From Occallatibacter riparius (GTDB taxonomy: Bacteria > Acidobacteriota > Terriglobia > Terriglobales > Acidobacteriaceae): DNA of 64,000 bases. Position 1 is the first letter of the stretch. Every line of letters starts with the position of its first letter. Under the pieces are notes generated by a model. The model had not been told where the DNA came from. It made no database searches and worked only from the letters and a program-made list of their open reading frames with translations. Shown here in pieces: positions 44,721-52,543 of the stretch. The stretch lies in assembly GCF_025264625.1 (NCBI RefSeq), contig NZ_CP093313.1, forward strand, positions 992,001 through 1,056,000, written 5' to 3'. The position numbers and the translations under genes are program-made.

Positions 44721-45062
44721 ATGGCAAGGCACGTGACAAAGCCTCAGGGCTACAGGCAGACAGCGTCGGAGCGATTGTTCTGCTTGTTTGTTCTGTGCCT
44801 TCCGTATTACCAGTCGTTGTTGTTTGCAGGGATGAGCGGGATGATCTCTTTTCTTCTGCTCACCATCCTGCTCATGTTCGTGGTTGCGCGGTCGCCGGCA
44901 ATCTACCGAGTCATTACAGCCAGCCTGAGGGCTTTCCCGCGTTCTTGGATGGCTCCAAGCTCAGACCGTTGGAATCCTTCGTTTAATTGGCGTTCGTTCC
45001 CAATCCCCCAAGAACCAAGTCTCGCGCCTTCCTTCCAGCGCCCTCCTCCTCTCTTTTCCTGA
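44721..45062 (+). CDS. small membrane protein upstream of yidC
   Basis: About 113 residues with one or two membrane helices (SERLFCLFVLCLPYYQSLLF, SFLLLTILLMFVVA) and a Pro/Ser-rich tail. It precedes an accessory yidC by about 100 bases on the same strand. The start is uncertain (44712 or 44721). Not recognised. Confidence 0.4.
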   Translation: MARHVTKPQGYRQTASERLFCLFVLCLPYYQSLLFAGMSGMISFLLLTILLMFVVARSPAIYRVITASLRAFPRSWMAPSSDRWNPSFNWRSFPIPQEPSLAPSFQRPPPLFS

Positions 45063-45160
45063 TCCCAGTGGGTTAGCGTATGGCGACCTTAGGGCGCCAT
45101 GCACGCGCTTTATCGTCCCATGGTGCTCCGGGCCATTGTCCCGGAAGGAAAAGGTGTCTC

Positions 45161-46093
45161 GTGCCCGAAATCCAGAATCCCAATTTTGAATCCCGGAACC
45201 CCAGTACTGCTGGCGATATCCGTTCACTGCTAAGTTTCATCGTGCTGGCCGTTGCGCTCTTCTTCGGCCTTCAATACCTCCGCCACGGTGAACTGATCCC
45301 GGCGGTTCCGGCCAGTCAAAGCCAATCGCAAGCGGTACAAACTGAGATTGCCAGGGCGTCGTTGCCAGCATCGCAAAGCCAGTCCATTGCGAGTCATCGC
45401 GAGTTCGGCTGGCTCACATTTATAGCCAAGCCACTCTACCTGGCGTTGCGCGTTCTGAACGATCAGGGAATTCACAACTGGGGCTGGTCAATCGTCGTTC
45501 TCACGGTGATCTTCAATCTCCTGATCGTCTGGCCGCGAGTGATGTCGATGAAATCTTCTCTGAAGATGATGCGCGTTCAGCCAAAGGTCGAAGCGCTGAA
45601 GAAGCGCTACGCTCACCTGAAGCTGAATGATCCAAAGCGCTCGGAAATGAATGCGGAAATGATGGCTTTGTATAAGGCGGAGGGGGCAAACATGTTTGGC
45701 GGCTGCTTGCCCATGCTATTACAAATGCCCCTGCTCTTTGCTTACATGAAGGTGCTGCAAAATGCGGCCGAGTTGCACCATGCACACTGGTTATGGCTCG
45801 CGGATCTCGCCTCGCCAGATCCTATGCACGTCTTGCCTCTTCTCATCATCGGGAGCATGGTTCTCACGCAGTGCATCACACCGACCCCGAGTATGAGCCC
45901 TTCTCAACGCTGGATGTTCGCGCTACTGATGCCAGCGATCTGGGGTTTTTCGCTCTGGCATTATGCTTCAGGCTTGTCGCTCTATTGGGTCACCGGCAAC
46001 ATCTTCAACCTGTTGGTGCAGGTCGGGATCAATTGCAGCAAGTTAGGGAAGGAGATGCGCGCTCTCTCGCGAGAGCGCGCGGGGGCAAACTGA
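45161..46093 (+). CDS. YidC/Oxa1-family membrane insertase (accessory copy)
   Basis: About 310 residues: one N-terminal helix, then the conserved insertase core with helices at WGWSIVVLTVIFNLLIVWP, the cytoplasmic coiled pair (KMMRVQPKVEALKKRYAHLK), MFGGCLPMLLQMPLLFAYMK, and ALLMPAIWGFSLWHYASGLS. YidC inserts proteins into the inner membrane. It lies outside the usual rpmH-rnpA-yidC cluster and beside conjugation genes, so it may insert pilin or small Trb proteins. GTG at 45161 with AAGG upstream is preferred over the ATG at 45080. Confidence 0.8.
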   Translation: MPEIQNPNFESRNPSTAGDIRSLLSFIVLAVALFFGLQYLRHGELIPAVPASQSQSQAVQTEIARASLPASQSQSIASHREFGWLTFIAKPLYLALRVLNDQGIHNWGWSIVVLTVIFNLLIVWPRVMSMKSSLKMMRVQPKVEALKKRYAHLKLNDPKRSEMNAEMMALYKAEGANMFGGCLPMLLQMPLLFAYMKVLQNAAELHHAHWLWLADLASPDPMHVLPLLIIGSMVLTQCITPTPSMSPSQRWMFALLMPAIWGFSLWHYASGLSLYWVTGNIFNLLVQVGINCSKLGKEMRALSRERAGAN

Positions 46094-46095
46094 AG

Positions 46096-46113
46096 GCCCA
46101 TCGTCAGATGGGC
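46096..46113. terminator. hairpin after yidC
   Basis: GCCCATC-GTCA-GATGGGC just after the yidC stop, between convergent genes. Another hairpin, GCGCTCTC-TCGC-GAGAGCGC, lies in the last codons of yidC. Confidence 0.5.
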
Positions 46114-46427
46114 GAATATACGATCGCGCTTTCGACCGTGTTCACACCGGCTTCATTCTTGGGAACCTCTGGCTCCTCAGACGTATCCATAGTTCTCTTG
46201 CTGCGCGGCTCTCGTGGCCGCGCCCAGGGAGCAGCCCTGCGAATGAATTCGCGCTGTGCCGCGTCCAAAGCAATGCGAGCTTGGCAAAGGTCATAGAGTG
46301 AGAAGCAGCACGAACACGCGCCATGGATTCCAGCGCGTCCGTCCTTTTCAGGGTTGTAGCGAGGATGGCGACTGCACTTGCCCTTGACCCGCTCGGTAAT
46401 CTTCAGTTTGTATGTGAATTGCAGCAT
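46104..46427 (-). CDS. small Cys/His protein
   Basis: A 107-residue basic protein. The first 70 residues have KCSRHPRYNPEKDGRAGIHG then ACSCCFSLYDLCQARIALD, a compact Cys/His motif that looks metal-binding and conserved. The C-terminal tail is acidic and low-complexity. Start ATG at 46427 with AGGAGG five bases upstream. Confidence 0.55.
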   Translation of the reverse strand: MLQFTYKLKITERVKGKCSRHPRYNPEKDGRAGIHGACSCCFSLYDLCQARIALDAAQREFIRRAAPWARPREPRSKRTMDTSEEPEVPKNEAGVNTVESAIVYSPI

Positions 46428-46447
46428 CATCTCCTCCTCTGAAGAGT

Positions 46448-46465
46448 GGGGCCATCGCTGGCCCC
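46448..46465 (-). terminator. hairpin after the ParB-like gene
   Basis: GGGGCCA-TCGC-TGGCCCC just downstream of the ParB-like stop codon on the minus strand, before the next minus-strand gene. Confidence 0.45.
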
Positions 46466-46474
46466 CTCCGTGGT

Positions 46475-48040
46475 TTAGGCCGCGACTCTCTTGCTGGACT
46501 TTTTCTTGGCTGATTTTGTCTTGGCGTTTGCCTTCTTCTTCGTCGCATTCGCAGAAGGCTTCTTGGTTGCCGTCTTGGGTTGAGCGGGAGCGAACAACTT
46601 CTCCGCTTCGATCAGATGATCCGTCTCCCCCTCGCTTGGAATGTCAACATGGCCGGTGAGCGACAGCCGAAGGGCGAACGCAGGGAGCTTGTCGTCTTCC
46701 ATTCCGTCCACTACAGAGAGCAGCACTTCCTCGGCGCTTTGCTGGTTGTTTTCGTCGTCGCCGACGAAATGTGCTGCCACATCGTCAGTAAAGTCGTATG
46801 CGTCGATGTTGATGAGGGCTCGAAGGACAATGCGGAGCTGCGGCCCGTTGAATGTCGTGGGTGCATTGTCGAGAATGCGATTGAACGCCTCGGTTCGGCG
46901 TTTCAGGAGGCGTTTGCGTTGTGCCTGCTCCTTCTCAAATTCTCGCTGTCTAGCCTCGGCCTCTGGGTCGATGGGAGCGACTCTGCGCGGATGATGAACG
47001 GGGCAGTCGGGATCTGTGCAGACTTGCCGGGTGGTCCCTGCGCCATCACCATAAACGACTATGGCCGTCTTTGACGCTTCACACGGCGGGACGTACTCGC
47101 CATTTTCGCTCTCATCTTCAGGCGCTTCGAGATCGGTGTATTCGTTGCGAGACAGCGTGCCTGGCTGCCGTTCCCTCGGACTCCGATAGGCGGTTTCTAT
47201 CTGAACCAGTTCAGGCTTCGCGGCAACCTCGCGCTGGACATGTGCCGAGAGCTTGATGTAATAGCAATCGGAATCCATGCACTGGTCTCCAGAAACATCG
47301 GAGAACAGAGAGGTGTTATATCCGCTTCGACGTGGGCAGGCTGAGCACGATCCCGCATCGGGATTGAGGCTCGCATCGTCGCGGTCAAAAGGTGCTTCGT
47401 CCAGCGGAAGGTAGACGTTGTTGGCTATCCATGCCGAGAGATATTTGGCAGGGAGCAGGTGTGGTTCATTTTCCTGCCAGTCTTTGCGCCAGCACTGTTC
47501 GAAGGCGTCCTTCTGGCGATCCCGAGGAAGCCGCGCAATTAGCGTGGCATGGCTGGCTGTAATGCGCTCCTGTTGGAATGCTTCGGCAACCGCGGGGATG
47601 AGTTGAAGCAATGCGAGACGGGCGTAGACAAGGCTCTCGCTCTTGCCGGTCTTTTCTGCCAAGGCAGCTACGTCGTAACCGGGGAGTTCAAGGAGCCTTT
47701 GGAAGCCCTGGGCCTCTTCGTAGGGATGCACATCGACTCGTTGGCTGTTTTCAATCAACTGCCACTCAAGCGCTTGCTCATCGCTCAGAGAGACGACACG
47801 TGTGGGAATTTCCGAAAGCTCCGCAAGCTGCGCAGCGCGGTAGCGACGTGCGCCAGCGACTATCTCGAAGCCATCGGCATTTGGTCGGGCGACAATAGGC
47901 TGGATCAGCCCCTGCGCTTTCAGGCTGGCGGCAAGCTCCAGCAGTTTAGCTTCGTCAAAAACCCGCCGGGGATTGGTTGGGGACTCGTGGAGTCGTGAAA
48001 GCTGAAGCATCTGGAATGCTGACTTGGGAAGTGTGCTCAT
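46475..48040 (-). CDS. ParB-like (ParB/RepB/Spo0J) protein with long C-terminal region
   Basis: A 521-residue protein. The N-terminal ParB nuclease-like domain has SPTNPRRVFDEAKLLELAAS, the GARRYRAAQLA arginine box and LIENSQRVDVHPYEEAQGF; a helix-turn-helix follows (VAALAEKTGKSESLVYARLA). The middle has Cys pairs (CSACPRR, CMDSDC, CTDPDCPVHHP), and the tail is Lys/Ala-rich, suited to bind nucleic acid. No ParA gene is adjacent. In plasmid leading regions similar ParB-like proteins occur next to ssb and antirestriction genes. The true start is the ATG at 48040, after AAGGA; upstream frame is the leader repeat. Confidence 0.8.
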   Translation of the reverse strand: MSTLPKSAFQMLQLSRLHESPTNPRRVFDEAKLLELAASLKAQGLIQPIVARPNADGFEIVAGARRYRAAQLAELSEIPTRVVSLSDEQALEWQLIENSQRVDVHPYEEAQGFQRLLELPGYDVAALAEKTGKSESLVYARLALLQLIPAVAEAFQQERITASHATLIARLPRDRQKDAFEQCWRKDWQENEPHLLPAKYLSAWIANNVYLPLDEAPFDRDDASLNPDAGSCSACPRRSGYNTSLFSDVSGDQCMDSDCYYIKLSAHVQREVAAKPELVQIETAYRSPRERQPGTLSRNEYTDLEAPEDESENGEYVPPCEASKTAIVVYGDGAGTTRQVCTDPDCPVHHPRRVAPIDPEAEARQREFEKEQAQRKRLLKRRTEAFNRILDNAPTTFNGPQLRIVLRALINIDAYDFTDDVAAHFVGDDENNQQSAEEVLLSVVDGMEDDKLPAFALRLSLTGHVDIPSEGETDHLIEAEKLFAPAQPKTATKKPSANATKKKANAKTKSAKKKSSKRVAA

Positions 48041-48057
48041 CGGGTTGTCCTTCGGCA

Positions 48058-48259
48058 TTTTGGTATTGGCGGTTGTTGTTAACCAACAACCCCTGAGCCA
48101 CCCGGCGGCGAGGGCAGGGGTAGCAAGTGCAAGCCGAGGGGGATCTCCCACCCTTGGAGCAAAGCGGAAGGGGGCGTAGCGCAGCGAAGGTCTGCACGGA
48201 ACGTAGTGGAGGAAGACTGGGGATACGGCTTGTGCGCGCGAGGGGCAGCGCCCATTAGG
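48058..48259 (-). repeat. ~200-bp leader repeat, copy B (upstream of the ParB-like gene)
   Basis: Nearly identical to 27105-27318 before ardC. It ends 17 bases before the ParB-like start codon, the same relation as in copy A. Because both copies are read-through open, a naive translation gives ArdC and the ParB-like protein a false common N-terminus. Confidence 0.8.
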
Positions 48260-48304
48260 AAACGTGCGTGGAAAGTGACGGGCTTCGCATAGTAATGCAA
48301 CGGA

Positions 48305-48395
48305 TTCTATTGAAATGAACACGTCAGTAATGGTATAAAACACAAAACTGATTGTAGCGCGTTTTAGCTTCTATTGAAATGTGCATTGCACTACA
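48305..48395 (+). promoter_or_regulatory. two operator-promoter sites (d2 and d) before the rep operon
   Basis: Site d2 at 48305-48331: TTCTAT, TGAAATGAACACGTC, AGTAAT. Site d at 48369-48395: TTCTAT, TGAAATGTGCATTGC, ACTACA. Site d is 29 bases from the HTH gene start. Two copies 64 bases apart between the divergent ParB-like and replication genes suggest repression by looping or cooperative binding. Confidence 0.55.
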
Positions 48396-48423
48396 GGCGC
48401 ATCTAGTTTGGAGAAGAACAGCG

Positions 48424-48636
48424 ATGACTATCGAAGAAGCTCTAGTCAAGCAGTATGGCCCGCTCCTTAGTCTGGCGAAATTGGCCAAGGTTCTGGATCG
48501 ATCTCCCGAGGGGTTGCGCATTAGCCTTCGTTCGTCGGGTGAATGGGTCAAGCAGATCAATGCAGCTCGTCTGCGACTTGGCCGAAGGGTTTATTTCCGC
48601 ACTTCAGAAATCGCAAACGTCCTGGACGCACGGTGA
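48424..48636 (+). CDS. small helix-turn-helix protein upstream of repA
   Basis: A 70-residue protein with SLAKLAKVLDRSPEGLRISL, a helix-turn-helix, and RLGRRVYFRTSEIANVLDAR, a strand and wing. Plasmids with RepA_C-type initiators often carry such a protein in this position. ATG at 48424, GGAG ten bases upstream; the frame upstream to 48379 lies in the promoter. Candidate regulator. Confidence 0.65.
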   Translation: MTIEEALVKQYGPLLSLAKLAKVLDRSPEGLRISLRSSGEWVKQINAARLRLGRRVYFRTSEIANVLDAR

Positions 48637-48645
48637 CGCCATAGA

Positions 48646-49662
48646 GTGTCTTCTGACCTGACAAGCATTCGATCCATACTATGGCCGGAAGGTCCGCGTG
48701 ATCCGCTTTCGCGAGGGTCGTCCGATCGCCGGAACGGCGGCGCCGTTGGCCGAAACGGGAATGTCTCGAACGCACCAAGCGTACACGGACGAGGGCGGAA
48801 TGCCGAGAGGATTCTCTCGTTAGTGAGCTCAATTCACGGTGAGTCAGCCATTGAGGCGGACGCTCTTGGGTTCATGGCAAAAATGCTTGTTCAGACAACG
48901 CTCCCTCATCGGGCGCAACCAGGGACGCAATACACACGTACCGATGGCGACGTAACACTGTCGATTACGGATCTGGGAGGCGCGGGGCTCCCTTACGGCG
49001 CTTATCCACGGCTCATCTTGATCTGGATGACAACCGAAGCTTTGCGAACGGGAGAGCGAAAGCTTGAACTGGGGCGTTCTCTGTCGAGTTTCATGGGGCG
49101 GCTCGGCCTGCAATGTACTGGCGGTCATTGGGGAACTATTCCTCGGTTTAGGGATCAGATGGAGCGCCTTTTTGGCGCAGCAATTTCCACACGATGGAAG
49201 CACGAGCAAGCCACGGAAGTCCACGTTGGGGGTTCCAACCTTCTGCTTGCGGAAGAATTTGATCTCTGGTGGACGCCACAAAAGCTGTTGCGAACTCCGC
49301 CGCGGTCGAGCGTAACGCTGTCCCAAAAGTTCTTTGAACAGCTTGTTGAATCACCCATCCCGCTCGATCTCCGTGCAATCAGGGCACTGAAGCAATCGCC
49401 ACTGTCTCTCGATTTGTATACCTGGGCAACACGTCGCGTCAGCTATCTGGAGCGCCCTACGCTGATCTCCTGGGCGGCACTGCGCCGGAGCTTCGGGGCC
49501 GGGTACGCCGACACACCGCAAGGCCGCGGCAAGTTCCGGGCAAAAGTCCTTGACGCTCTCGGGCGGGTGCGCTGGGTCTATTCGGCGCTGCGTTTTAAGG
49601 TCGAAGACGGCGGCGTTCTGCTTCTACCATCGGCTCCGCACGTTCCCAAGCTTACAAAGTGA
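48646..49662 (+). CDS. repA: RepA-type plasmid replication initiator
   Basis: A 338-residue protein with the RepA_C signature: LVQTTLPHRAQPGTQYTRTD, then LPYGAYPRLILIWMTTEALR, then ELGRSLSSFMGRLGLQCTGG and QMERLFGAAIST. It would bind the iterons downstream. The GTG at 48646 lacks an obvious ribosome-binding site but no better start is in frame, and the N-terminal ~45 residues are poorly conserved. Together with an integrase it marks the element as plasmid-like. Confidence 0.85.
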   Translation: MSSDLTSIRSILWPEGPRDPLSRGSSDRRNGGAVGRNGNVSNAPSVHGRGRNAERILSLVSSIHGESAIEADALGFMAKMLVQTTLPHRAQPGTQYTRTDGDVTLSITDLGGAGLPYGAYPRLILIWMTTEALRTGERKLELGRSLSSFMGRLGLQCTGGHWGTIPRFRDQMERLFGAAISTRWKHEQATEVHVGGSNLLLAEEFDLWWTPQKLLRTPPRSSVTLSQKFFEQLVESPIPLDLRAIRALKQSPLSLDLYTWATRRVSYLERPTLISWAALRRSFGAGYADTPQGRGKFRAKVLDALGRVRWVYSALRFKVEDGGVLLLPSAPHVPKLTK

Positions 49663-49707
49663 GCAGCCAGCCCTTTTTTCTCGTGTGGGCGGATGGAGGT
49701 GAATAAT

Positions 49708-49850
49708 AGTTTCGCCTACCGTGCAGCAATTCCGCCTACTGGTCTTCAATTTCCCCTACCATCGCCGGGAAGCGGGACTGGACCCATCCAACATTTCCGT
49801 TAACTTCCGGCAATTTCGTTAACTTCCAACGATTCCGTTAACAAATCTAG
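49708..49850. other. oriV: iteron origin of replication (oriV) candidate
   Basis: Two sets of three repeats lie just after repA. Set 1, motif TTYCSCCTAC, at 49711, 49731 and 49751, exactly 20 bases apart. Set 2, motif TTYCGTTAAC (first base of the CGTTAAC core at 49798, 49817 and 49836), 19 bases apart. The spacing of about two helical turns fits initiator binding on one face of the DNA. Confidence 0.7.
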
Positions 49851-50351
49851 AGCTCCGCGAGACAAGAGGTCGGTAAGTCAATGAAACTTAAGGTCTTCCG
49901 TCTTCTTGAAATGCGGGGATTTTGGCAGGGACTGGCTTCTGAATGCCGTTGCTGCCAATCTGGTCTGGAAGGCCGCTTTACCCTCAGAGGTCGACGCCGA
50001 GACTCACTCTGATAAGAGGTCATTTCCCGGGACCAGAAGTGATCCCGGGAATCTGATCAGAGGCCGAGACTTGCCGACGCGTTCTCGCTGGGCCGGATAT
50101 ACAACGGCGCAAAACGCAGGGTGAATCAGCCACGCAAAGAGAGCGCGCTTGACGATGATAAGCAGATTATCCTCCGGTGATGTCGACAGCGGGCGGACAG
50201 CACGCGATCACGCTCCTTGGTGCCGTCATAATTTCATAATTCGCGCTCGTCGGCAAAATGAAGAACAGAGCACATTGTCTTTCCGCGCCAACATGCGCGT
50301 TTCACTTTCGCCGGCATGGGCGGTTGCGGCGTGCCACAGCCGTTCCCGTTG
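49851..50351. other. gene-poor right end of the conjugative element
   Basis: No supported gene. It contains an inverted repeat, TTTCCCGGGA (50023-50032) and TCCCGGGAAT (50043-50052), flanked by a short direct repeat TCTGATAAGAGG / TCTGATCAGAGG. Such arms next to an attachment core may be integrase or excisionase binding sites. Confidence 0.4.
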
Positions 50352-50392
50352 CGGTGAGAGAGGATTTGAACCTCCGACCCCCTGGTCCCGAA
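50352..50392 (-). other. attachment core: 3' fragment of tRNA-Pro(CGG)
   Basis: On the minus strand this 41-base piece reads from the anticodon loop (TTCGGGA, anticodon CGG) through GGGGGTCGGAGG TTCAAAT CCTCT to the acceptor end CTCACCG. It matches the 3' half of tRNA-Pro and stops exactly where the acceptor stem ends; the sequence upstream of the anticodon loop does not form a tRNA. This is a typical tyrosine-integrase attachment core. Confidence 0.75.
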
Positions 50393-50644
50393 TTTGCAAC
50401 TGATGTGCTACGTTGTTGATTCGTTTAGGCCGGTAGTGCGTTTTATTGAACCTCAATGCACGGTTTTCGGCACTTGTTGGACTCAAGTTGGACCCAATTC
50501 TCTAGCCCCCTGCCCCAAATGTCTCCTGCCGGCCAGGGGATTTTACGGCCATTGGCCGCGGTCAGCTACTTGTCAACTTCGTTGTCGTCTGCTCGCAGGG
50601 TGCGTTTTGGAGATATCCTATTTCACACGAGAGATTCTGGTTAA

Positions 50645-52501
50645 ATGGCCTTGCTCTTTGGCGGCGCGCGGACTTCATTGATTGTGCTGAGCACAATCCT
50701 TGGAGCGTCTTCCATTGCAAGCACTCAGACGAGCCCCGACCTTTCACCTCTGTCGCCTGATGAACGACGATCGATCGAGTCAGCCTGTTCCTATCCGAAA
50801 CTCATGGAGGGGCCGGCCGCCTACGATCGCTGCCTTCGAAACCAGCTCGCAGCTTGGTCGGTCGGTCCTTCACATCCAGATCTCTCATCTCTGTCGCCTG
50901 ATGAACGACGATCAATCGAATCAGCCTGTTCATATCCGAAACTCATGGAGGGGCCGGCCGCCTACAATCGCTGCCTTCGAAACCAGCTTGAGGCATTGTC
51001 TTCCGGCGCCTCTCATCCCGACCTTTCACCTCTGTCGCCTGATGAACGGCGATCGATCGAATCAGCCTGTTCATATCCAAAGCTCATGGAGGGGCCGGCC
51101 GCCTACAACCGCTGCCTGCGAGACCAGCTAGCAGCGTGGTCGGTCGGTCCTTCACATCCGAATCTTTCACCTCTGTCGCCTGATGAAAGGCGATCAATCG
51201 AATCAGCCTGTTCCTATCCGAAACTCATGGAGGGGCCGGCCGCCTACAATCGCTGCTTGCAAGATCAGTTACAGTCCCTCAAGCAATCCGACGTTCGCCA
51301 ATACAACACTCCGTCAGCGAAGCCGCCGCCGGATAATAGTTCTATTCAGAGTCCGGCGTACAGGCCAAACGTTTCGGATCTGAGGGAACAGCCTATTCCC
51401 GGCATCGAGGCTCACGGATCTAAACGACACCGGCAGGTGTTAGGGCCTAACAAGCAATCCGAAGACCGCTCTCCTTCGCCGTCTTCGGTTGACAAACTTC
51501 TGAAAGCCGGAACTCAGCACGCATATCCGAAACTCCCGAACACTCTACCGATTCAGAATGCCCCACCGCCGACAGATTATTCGTGGTCGATTTTTGTTCT
51601 ATTCATGGGCATCTGCGGAATATGGATTTATAGAAGACTCCGCGATCGTCTCCAGTACCAGTGTCCGAGGTGCAAACGTCCCGTTCTATCCCAAGCGAGC
51701 ATTTGCTCCGACTGCATGCAAGCAGTCAATCGAGAAGCTGAAGAAGCCGAAAGAAAAAAGCGCGCGACTCAAACAGCTTTCGATCAACGAATGGCCGAAG
51801 AGGCATCGCGGCAAGAGCGGCAGCGCCGTGAAGCAGAACGCCAGGAAGAGGAACGAAAGAGAAAGTTGCGAACTTTGGAAGGGCTGCAGCAGCTTTCTGG
51901 CACCGAATTTGAGGAGTTGATCGCCTCTTTGTTTCGGAAGGATGGTTACACGGTACGCTGTTGCGGAGGTTCAGGAGACGAAGGCATTGATCTGATCCTT
52001 CAGATAGCAAGCGATAAGGATGTTGTGCAGTGCAAACGCTGGAAGAACGATATTGGTTCTCCGGTAGTCCGTGAATTTTATGGATCAATGATGCACGCCA
52101 ACGCTCGACACGGCTTCATGATCACGACTGCGGCGTTCAGCCAGAGCGCTCGTTCGTTTGCCAAAGGTAAGCCTATTACGTTGATTTCGGGCTCTGACAT
52201 ACTTCGTTGGATCGAGAGAGATTACTCAGCCCGACGGTCCGCGGAATCATCAGAACGCTACCGAGGACATCAATCCGATTCAGCCTCAGCAACTGGCACA
52301 GCAGGCTCGTTTGATCCCTACAGGATTCTCGGGATAAGAAGAGGAGCAAGCCGCGAAGAGATTCGCGCTGCATATCGACGGGAAATGTCCAACTACCATC
52401 CCGATAAGGTCGCGCATTTGGGGAAGGAACTTCAAGACCTGGCGAAGGTCAAGGCGCAAGCGATCAATAGAGCCTATTCCGAATTGGCTGGCCAGGGCTG
52501 A
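50645..52501 (+). CDS. membrane-anchored Mrr-type nuclease with J domain and four external repeats
   Basis: A 618-residue protein of unusual order: a signal/anchor (1-27), four near-identical 47-residue repeats (31-218; SPDERRSIESACSYPKLMEG, AAYNRCL, two Cys each), a linker, a membrane helix at about 312-330, a four-Cys zinc ribbon (CPRCKRP, CSDCMQ; ~338-360), an Arg/Glu-rich coiled coil (~365-415), an Mrr/RecB-type restriction domain (~418-520; DEGIDLILQ then VVQCKRWK) and a DnaJ domain at the C-terminus (~556-618; HPD in NYHPDK). The nuclease core D...Q-x-K is the Mrr variant. Topology puts the repeats outside and the nuclease inside the cell. The J domain would recruit Hsp70. Possibly an invader-triggered nuclease that senses an envelope event. 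Confidence 0.8.
   Translation: MALLFGGARTSLIVLSTILGASSIASTQTSPDLSPLSPDERRSIESACSYPKLMEGPAAYDRCLRNQLAAWSVGPSHPDLSSLSPDERRSIESACSYPKLMEGPAAYNRCLRNQLEALSSGASHPDLSPLSPDERRSIESACSYPKLMEGPAAYNRCLRDQLAAWSVGPSHPNLSPLSPDERRSIESACSYPKLMEGPAAYNRCLQDQLQSLKQSDVRQYNTPSAKPPPDNSSIQSPAYRPNVSDLREQPIPGIEAHGSKRHRQVLGPNKQSEDRSPSPSSVDKLLKAGTQHAYPKLPNTLPIQNAPPPTDYSWSIFVLFMGICGIWIYRRLRDRLQYQCPRCKRPVLSQASICSDCMQAVNREAEEAERKKRATQTAFDQRMAEEASRQERQRREAERQEEERKRKLRTLEGLQQLSGTEFEELIASLFRKDGYTVRCCGGSGDEGIDLILQIASDKDVVQCKRWKNDIGSPVVREFYGSMMHANARHGFMITTAAFSQSARSFAKGKPITLISGSDILRWIERDYSARRSAESSERYRGHQSDSASATGTAGSFDPYRILGIRRGASREEIRAAYRREMSNYHPDKVAHLGKELQDLAKVKAQAINRAYSELAGQG
50735..51298 (+). repeat. four 141-bp tandem repeats inside the Mrr-J gene
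   Basis: Copies start at 50735, 50876, 51017 and 51158. They differ by few bases, showing recent duplication, and each keeps the 47-codon frame. Copy number could vary between strains. Confidence 0.85.
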
Positions 52502-52543
52502 ATCGTACACCTATCATCTCACTGTCTGTTACGATGACTCGTG

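Noticed and set aside
49708..49850. CRISPR-like array
   Set aside because: Repeats are 10-12 bases at 19-20-base pitch with no spacer-size gaps, fitting iterons.
50352..50392. Complete tRNA gene
   Set aside because: Only the 3' part from the anticodon loop is present; no D arm or 5' acceptor strand upstream.
50735..51298. CRISPR array or satellite
   Set aside because: The four 141-bp units are in frame and encode a protein repeat; there are no unique spacers.
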